A DNA stretch of 64,000 nucleotides, taken from contig NC_087062.1 of the NCBI RefSeq assembly GCF_963678635.1, positions 72,693,345 to 72,757,344 of the forward strand, given 5' to 3'. Origin of the DNA: Symsagittifera roscoffensis (taxonomy: Eukaryota > Xenacoelomorpha > Acoela > Convolutidae). This document shows, one piece after another, positions 58,249 through 64,000 of this stretch. The translations under genes and the position numbers were made by a program. The notes below the pieces were generated by a model. The model made no database searches, was not told where the DNA came from, and saw only the letters and a list, made by a program, of their open reading frames with translations. Each line of letters begins with the position of its first letter. Position 1 is the first letter of the stretch.

Positions 58249-60090
58249 GTTTGGAAGAATTGACCGAATTTTTTGGGACATAAGAGACCCTTATAAATAC
58301 AACAACAGCCAGAGGCATTAAACTACTTTCAAAATTTTTTTTCTGTTGATTTAGGTCGACCAAAGCTATCAAACATAAACCCCTAAGTTTTTGCCGGTCT
58401 GCTTCACATTTTTTTTTCGGTTGTCTGTTTTTTTTGACAGTTGAAATTTTGGCTGTACATGCAGCTTCCGTAGAGTACAACGAGTTTTCACACCTAAGGG
58501 CCTGGGGTATTAAAAATAGCGTTGCAAACCCAAACCAGAAACCTCAGAACAAAAAGAAGGAATTAATTTTCAAACACAAAAGTTGAAATACCGAATTTGA
58601 TACTTTCGTTCGTCAAAATTATCAAGGTTACAAATACACGGTTTTCGTTACAAATCAAAACACAGATGAAAACATATTTATTCAGAAAGTTCTAGGTTTC
58701 CGGGTGATAAAAATAAGGAAACCATTTCCGTCATGATTTATCTTGAGTCGAGTTTAATTGAGCTTTTTCAGATTACATATTGCCAATTACGAAAAAAAAA
58801 TGCCGGTCAATTTAAACACAACCCGCAGTGTTAAAAATGGATTCAAGGCAATTGTATACAGAAAAAAACTACAGATTAATGTAAGTATTGAACCGATTTA
58901 TCTACAATAATTTTGCGAGCATTTACCGATTCAAACAGATCGATTCAAACAGAACGATTCTACCAAAAATAACTGGAGTTTAGTGCCAAAATCATCGATT
59001 TTTTTATTCTTTATAACCTGTATATAATCCGTAGATTGTTTGCTTATAAACAGCATGTAATCTTAAAACAATAACATTTGTAGATAATCTGTCTATAATA
59101 TGTAAATAATTTGTATAAAAAAGTATAAAATCTGCTGTATTAAATTGATTATATTGCTCAAAAACTATAGGAGTTGTAACAATTTCAGTTTCGACCATTC
59201 AAAGTATGAAGTAACGATTTAGCTTTTACAAATAGACCAGAAATTTGTCATCAGGAAAAGTTTTCTTCAGTGTTATAGTGAGCTGAACTCACATGAGGAA
59301 AATTGTTTTGCAAATCACAAATTTCAAAATATACTTCTGTGATTTTGCAACCTACATAATCTCGCGGTAAAAAAAAGTTTTTAAGCAAAGCTTTTTCAAA
59401 TCCCATTCAAAAATTCAATTTTTCAGCTCATTTTTGTGAAAAAACATCATAAAAACAATTGGAAAAAAATAATATACACGAATTAATTTTTGCTGCATGT
59501 TATTTCCGTAATATTGATTTTTTTTCCAAATCAAACAACAATATAAAGATTTCCATGAAAAGACTACATTTTATTTAAATATACTCATATTATCTGATTG
59601 GCGAGATTGATGGGAAAATCAGTATATAATTTGTGTATCAACAGTATCTAGCATGTATAAAATCTGTATACAATCTGTATATAGTGTGAATAAAGTTTTT
59701 TCTATAAAAAAAAAACATTTTTAGATTGTTTTGGTAATCGAACAAAAATATGCATTCTAAAAACTGTGCAAAAATAATGCAGTATTATGGATTATATAGT
59801 AAACATAATCAAAGTTTTGCAAGACAAAGTTACAACAGATCTGAAATCTTTATATTTTTTGTAGATAATATATTTTTATCTAATTTTATCAACTGCAAGT
59901 TGTCTAAAGTTGCTCATTTAAACATCAATTGGATTGTTTGCGTTTATTACTTTTTGAAGCATCTGGTCATTGTTGATCCAACAGAAAAACATAAATGCTC
60001 ATAGAGAAAACTTATTTTTGCAATGAAATTTTACCGATTAGCAGTTTCTCCTCGAACTGCTCCCAAAAACATTCCAAAAAACATTCCTCG

Positions 60091-60404
60091 AGCTGACACC
60101 CATGTATTAATATAGGCTATGGACTATCCGGTCACTACCCTATGTATTACCATATGCTATAGATTTCCCATGTAGTAAGGTTATAGGTTTCATAGTTTCA
60201 GATGGTAAGATGGTAAATTTCGATGAAAAATGATAAAGATTCCAAACGGGAATTTTTAAAACCCTACCATCCTACCATCTTACCGTCTTACCATCTGAAA
60301 CTTTGAAACCTGTAACCTAAATACATGGGAAAACTATAGCCTATGTTAATACATAGGGTGCTGACCGGATACTATATAGCCTATGTTAATACATGGGGTC
60401 AGCT
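60091..60404 (+). mobile_element. Hairpin MITE, 314 bp, left arm
   Basis: AGCTGACACCCATGTATTAA at the left pairs with TTAATACATGGGGTCAGCT at the right, and complementarity extends about 130 bp each side (ATAGGCTAT, TATCCGGTCA, TTTCAGATGGTAAG). The centre is near 60240. No ORF. Target duplication not clear. Confidence 0.75.
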
Positions 60405-60551
60405 TGGAAGTTTTTTAATTTGTTTAAAAATTATAGAACTATAAAAGTAAATTTACTGGAGTAACACGAAAATCACATTGCTTATTCTTTTGTGACAAGC
60501 TTACTCGCTTGCTTTATTCGCTCGATATTAGACTACCAGTCAAAAGTTTCA

Positions 60552-60626
60552 ACCCATTTTTTCCCGAAACGGGACACTTTCCCCGTTTTTTTCCCGAAAC
60601 GGGACACGGGGACACTTTTTGAAATT
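60552..60626 (+). repeat. Short CCCGAAACGGGACAC direct repeat
   Basis: TTTTTTCCCGAAACGGGACA occurs twice, joined by CTTTCCCCG and followed by CGGGGACAC. Mirrored at about 61811-61885 in the right arm. Confidence 0.5.
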
Positions 60627-60952
60627 TATAAATTGTAATTCAAAACAGTATTGAAAAGCTTCAATATGATGAATCACTCCACTTACGATGACTCTTTATG
60701 GTATACCTTTTCGAGAAACAAACCTCCTCAATCATCTTATTTGCTCGAAATGAGACCAAAAGGCAAAAAATGAGAATTTTTTACTTGAGGAGTTATAAGA
60801 TTTTTTGAGAATTGAGAATTTTTGAGCAGGGCAAAGCTTTTTATGGTGATTATAGAGAAACTGTATAGATAAAATTAAGCGCCCATACATAGTTGTTTGT
60901 TAATTGTTTGGGTATATAGCGGTTGATATCGTGCTTTTTTTAAGCTCAGTTA

Positions 60953-61092
60953 TTGTTTTGTTGTTGTCATTGTTGTTCTTGTTGATGCTGATGCTGTTTT
61001 TATTGTTATTGGTGTAATTATTATTGTTATTTTTTTTATTATGGTTAATGTGATGGTTTTCATTTTTGTTGTTGTTGCTGTTGTTGTTGTTT

Positions 61093-61123
<31 letters not shown>
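60953..61123 (+). repeat. Degenerate (TTG)n tract, left of the gap
   Basis: TTG/TTA-rich microsatellite becoming pure (TTG)n directly before the N run. Open translations through it are low-complexity artefacts. Confidence 0.9.
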
Positions 61124-61323
61124 NNNNNNNNNNNNNNNNNNNNNNNNNNNNNNNNNNNNNNNNNNNNNNNNNNNNNNNNNNNNNNNNNNNNNNNNNNNNN
61201 NNNNNNNNNNNNNNNNNNNNNNNNNNNNNNNNNNNNNNNNNNNNNNNNNNNNNNNNNNNNNNNNNNNNNNNNNNNNNNNNNNNNNNNNNNNNNNNNNNNN
61301 NNNNNNNNNNNNNNNNNNNNNNN
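61124..61323. other. Assembly gap of exactly 200 N
   Basis: Two hundred N at the symmetry axis of the inverted repeat. The round length suggests a placeholder of unknown true size rather than a measured gap. Confidence 0.98.
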
Positions 61324-61324
61324 C

Positions 61325-61358
<34 letters not shown>

Positions 61359-64000
61359 GCAACAACAACAAAAATGAAAATCATCACATTAACCATAATA
61401 AAAAAAATAACAATAATAATTACACCAATAACAATAAAAACAGCATCAGCATCAACAAGAACAACAATGACAACAACAAAACAATAACTGAGCTTAAAAA
61501 AAGCACGATATCAACCGCTATATACCCAAACAATTAACAAACAACTATGTATGGGCGCTTAATTTTATCTATACAGTTTCTCTATAATCACCATAAAAAG
61601 CTTTGCCCTGCTCAAAAATTCTCAATTCTCAAAAAATCTTATAACTCCTCAAGTAAAAAATTCTCATTTTTTGCCTTTTGGTCTCATTTCGAGCAAATAA
61701 GATGATTGAGGAGGTTTGTTTCTCGAAAAGGTATACCATAAAGAGTCATCGTAAGTGGAGTGATTCATCATATTGAAGCTTTTCAATACTGTTTTGAATT
61801 ACAATTTATAAATTTCAAAAAGTGTCCCCGTGTCCCGTTTCGGGAAAAAAACGGGGAAAGTGTCCCGTTTCGGGAAAAAATGGGTTGAAACTTTTGACTG
61901 GTAGTCTAATATCGAGCGAATAAAGCAAGCGAGTAAGCTTGTCACAAAAGAATAAGCAATGTGATTTTCGTGTTACTCCAGTAAATTTACTTTTATAGTT
62001 CTATAATTTTTAAACAAATTAAAAAACTTCCAAGCTGACCCCATGTATTAACATAGGCTATATAGTATCCGGTCAGCACCCTATGTATTAACATAGGCTA
62101 TAGTTTTCCCATGTATTTAGGTTACAGGTTTCAAAGTTTCAGATGGTAAGACGGTAAGATGGTAGGATGGTAGGGTTTTAAAAATTCCCGTTTGGAATCT
62201 TTATCATTTTTCATCGAAATTTACCATCTTACCATCTGAAACTATGAAACCTATAACCTTACTACATGGGAAATCTATAGCATATGGTAATACATAGGGT
62301 AGTGACCGGATAGTCCATAGCCTATATTAATACATGGGTGTCAGCTCGAGGAATGTTTTTTGGAATGTTTTTGGGAGCAGTTCGAGGAGAAACTGCTAAT
62401 CGGTAAAATTTCATTGCAAAAATAAGTTTTCTCTATGAGCATTTATGTTTTTCTGTTGGATCAACAATGACCAGATGCTTCAAAAAGTAATAAACGCAAA
62501 CAATCCAATTGATGTTTAAATGAGCAACTTTAGACAACTTGCAGTTGATAAAATTAGATAAAAATATATTATCTACAAAAAATATAAAGATTTCAGATCT
62601 GTTGTAACTTTGTCTTGCAAAACTTTGATTATGTTTACTATATAATCCATAATACTGCATTATTTTTGCACAGTTTTTAGAATGCATATTTTTGTTCGAT
62701 TACCAAAACAATCTAAAAATGTTTTTTTTTTTATAGAAAAAACTTTATTCACACTATATACAGATTGTATACAGATTTTATACATGCTAGATACTGTTGA
62801 TACACAAATTATATACTGATTTTCCCATCAATCTCGCCAATCAGATAATATGAGTATATTTAAATAAAATGTAGTCTTTTCATGGAAATCTTTATATTGT
62901 TGTTTGATTTGGAAAAAAAAATCAATATTACGGAAATAACATGCAGCAAAAATTAATTCGTGTATATTATTTTTTTCCAATTGTTTTTATGATGTTTTTT
63001 CACAAAAATGAGCTGAAAAATTGAATTTTTGAATGGGATTTGAAAAAGCTTTGCTTAAAAACTTTTTTTTACCGCGAGATTATGTAGGTTGCAAAATCAC
63101 AGAAGTATATTTTGAAATTTGTGATTTGCAAAACAATTTTCCTCATGTGAGTTCAGCTCACTATAACACTGAAGAAAACTTTTCCTGATGACAAATTTCT
63201 GGTCTATTTGTAAAAGCTAAATCGTTACTTCATACTTTGAATGGTCGAAACTGAAATTGTTACAACTCCTATAGTTTTTGAGCAATATAATCAATTTAAT
63301 ACAGCAGATTTTATACTTTTTTATACAAATTATTTACATATTATAGACAGATTATCTACAAATGTTATTGTTTTAAGATTACATGCTGTTTATAAGCAAA
63401 CAATCTACGGATTATATACAGGTTATAAAGAATAAAAAAATCGATGATTTTGGCACTAAACTCCAGTTATTTTTGGTAGAATCGTTCTGTTTGAATCGAT
63501 CTGTTTGAATCGGTAAATGCTCGCAAAATTATTGTAGATAAATCGGTTCAATACTTACATTAATCTGTAGTTTTTTTCTGTATACAATTGCCTTGAATCC
63601 ATTTTTAACACTGCGGGTTGTGTTTAAATTGACCGGCATTTTTTTTTCGTAATTGGCAATATGTAATCTGAAAAAGCTCAATTAAACTCGACTCAAGATA
63701 AATCATGACGGAAATGGTTTCCTTATTTTTATCACCCGGAAACCTAGAACTTTTTGAATAAATATGTTTTCATCTGTGTTTTGATTTGTAACGAAAACCG
63801 TGTATTTGTAACCTTGATAATTTTGACGAACGAAAGTATCAAATTCGGTATTTCAACTTTTGTGTTTGAAAATTAATTCCTTCTTTTTGTTCTGAGGTTT
63901 CTGGTTTGGGTTTGCAACGCTATTTTTAATACCCCAGGCCCTTAGGTGTGAAAACTCGTTGTACTCTACGGAAGCTGCATGTACAGCCAAAATTTCAACT
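61324..64000 (-). repeat. Right arm of the large inverted repeat (runs off the window)
   Basis: Begins with (CAA)n, the complement of the left tract, and mirrors the left arm to the last base of the window, which corresponds to 58439. The arm therefore continues beyond the window and may include an inverted copy of the TSR gene. Confidence 0.95.
62033..62346 (-). mobile_element. Hairpin MITE, mirrored copy in right arm
   Basis: Reverse complement of the hairpin at 60091-60404 at the mirrored position. Its presence follows from the inverted repeat and is not a separate insertion. Confidence 0.75.

Larger units (their letters stand above)
58439..61123 (+). repeat. Left arm of a large inverted repeat
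   Basis: The sequence from 58439 to the N gap is the reverse complement of 64000 back to 61324. The only differences I found are two substitutions (58685/63754 and 61056/61381), two single-base homopolymer changes (near 59523 and 59706) and repeat-length variation in the TTG tract. No convincing gene lies in the arm; an 84-codon AT-rich ATG frame (59750-60004) shows no domain. Confidence 0.95.

Noticed and set aside
59750-60004. 84-codon ATG frame, mirrored at 62433-62687
   Set aside because: AT-rich, no domain, no splice or polyadenylation context. It is present twice only because of the inverted repeat.
60950-61487. Long open frames of poly-Val, poly-Thr, poly-Leu and poly-Gln around the gap
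   Set aside because: They are translations of a TTG/CAA microsatellite through N bases and have no coding meaning.

Overview
The window looks like nuclear DNA of an invertebrate animal that cannot be named from this sequence. The evidence is AT-rich intergenic DNA, GT-AG introns, an AATAAA polyadenylation signal, a LITAF-domain gene, a membrane-anchored gene with thrombospondin type 1 repeats, foldback and hAT-like elements, and a large tandem array. I see no bacterial operons, plasmid genes or CRISPR.

Region 1 (1-46336) is the right-hand part of a tandem array that enters from beyond the left edge. Using the motif GGCAGATCACGGTG as an arbitrary phase mark, the units start at 1, 7557, 16757, 24319, 33526 and 40999. 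Their lengths alternate 7.56, 9.20, 7.56 and 9.21 kb (types A, B, A, B), so the real period is a dimer of about 16.76 kb. A 7.47-kb unit (C, a B type with a 1.7-kb deletion) and a truncated 5.3-kb unit (D, without the internal duplications) follow. Each complete unit holds (i) a GC-richer cassette of three overlapping unrecognised ORFs, each shifted -1 from the one before, (ii) downstream coding-like segments and a conserved small hairpin, and (iii) an AT-rich segment bounded by about 45-bp inverted termini (CATWACGAG...), which I read as a non-autonomous DNA transposon. No complete cassette in view has all three ORFs intact, but each ORF is intact in some copy.

Region 2 (46337-50700) is low-copy DNA with few genes: a foldback element with the same termini as the array element, two clusters of GAGCGGTTT hairpin repeats, and between them a tRNA-like gene with an Arg-type body and an ACA anticodon loop.

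Region 3 (50726-58250) carries two genes transcribed away from each other. On the minus strand is a single-exon LITAF-domain protein. On the plus strand is a four-exon gene (55517-58190, my splice model) for a type II membrane protein of about 640 residues with a Ser/Thr-rich stalk, one canonical and one ADAMTS-style thrombospondin repeat, and an unrecognised Cys-containing C-terminus. About 4 kb of transposon debris lies between them: a 639-bp foldback and a 350-bp hAT-type MITE.

Region 4 (58439-64000) is a near-perfect inverted repeat centred on exactly 200 N, flanked by (TTG)n and (CAA)n. The arms, at least 2.68 kb each, run off the window. Two haplotypes or a foldback read joined head-to-head is at least as likely as a real palindrome. 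Each arm carries a 314-bp hairpin MITE.

Nothing links the array ORFs functionally to the two single-copy genes.
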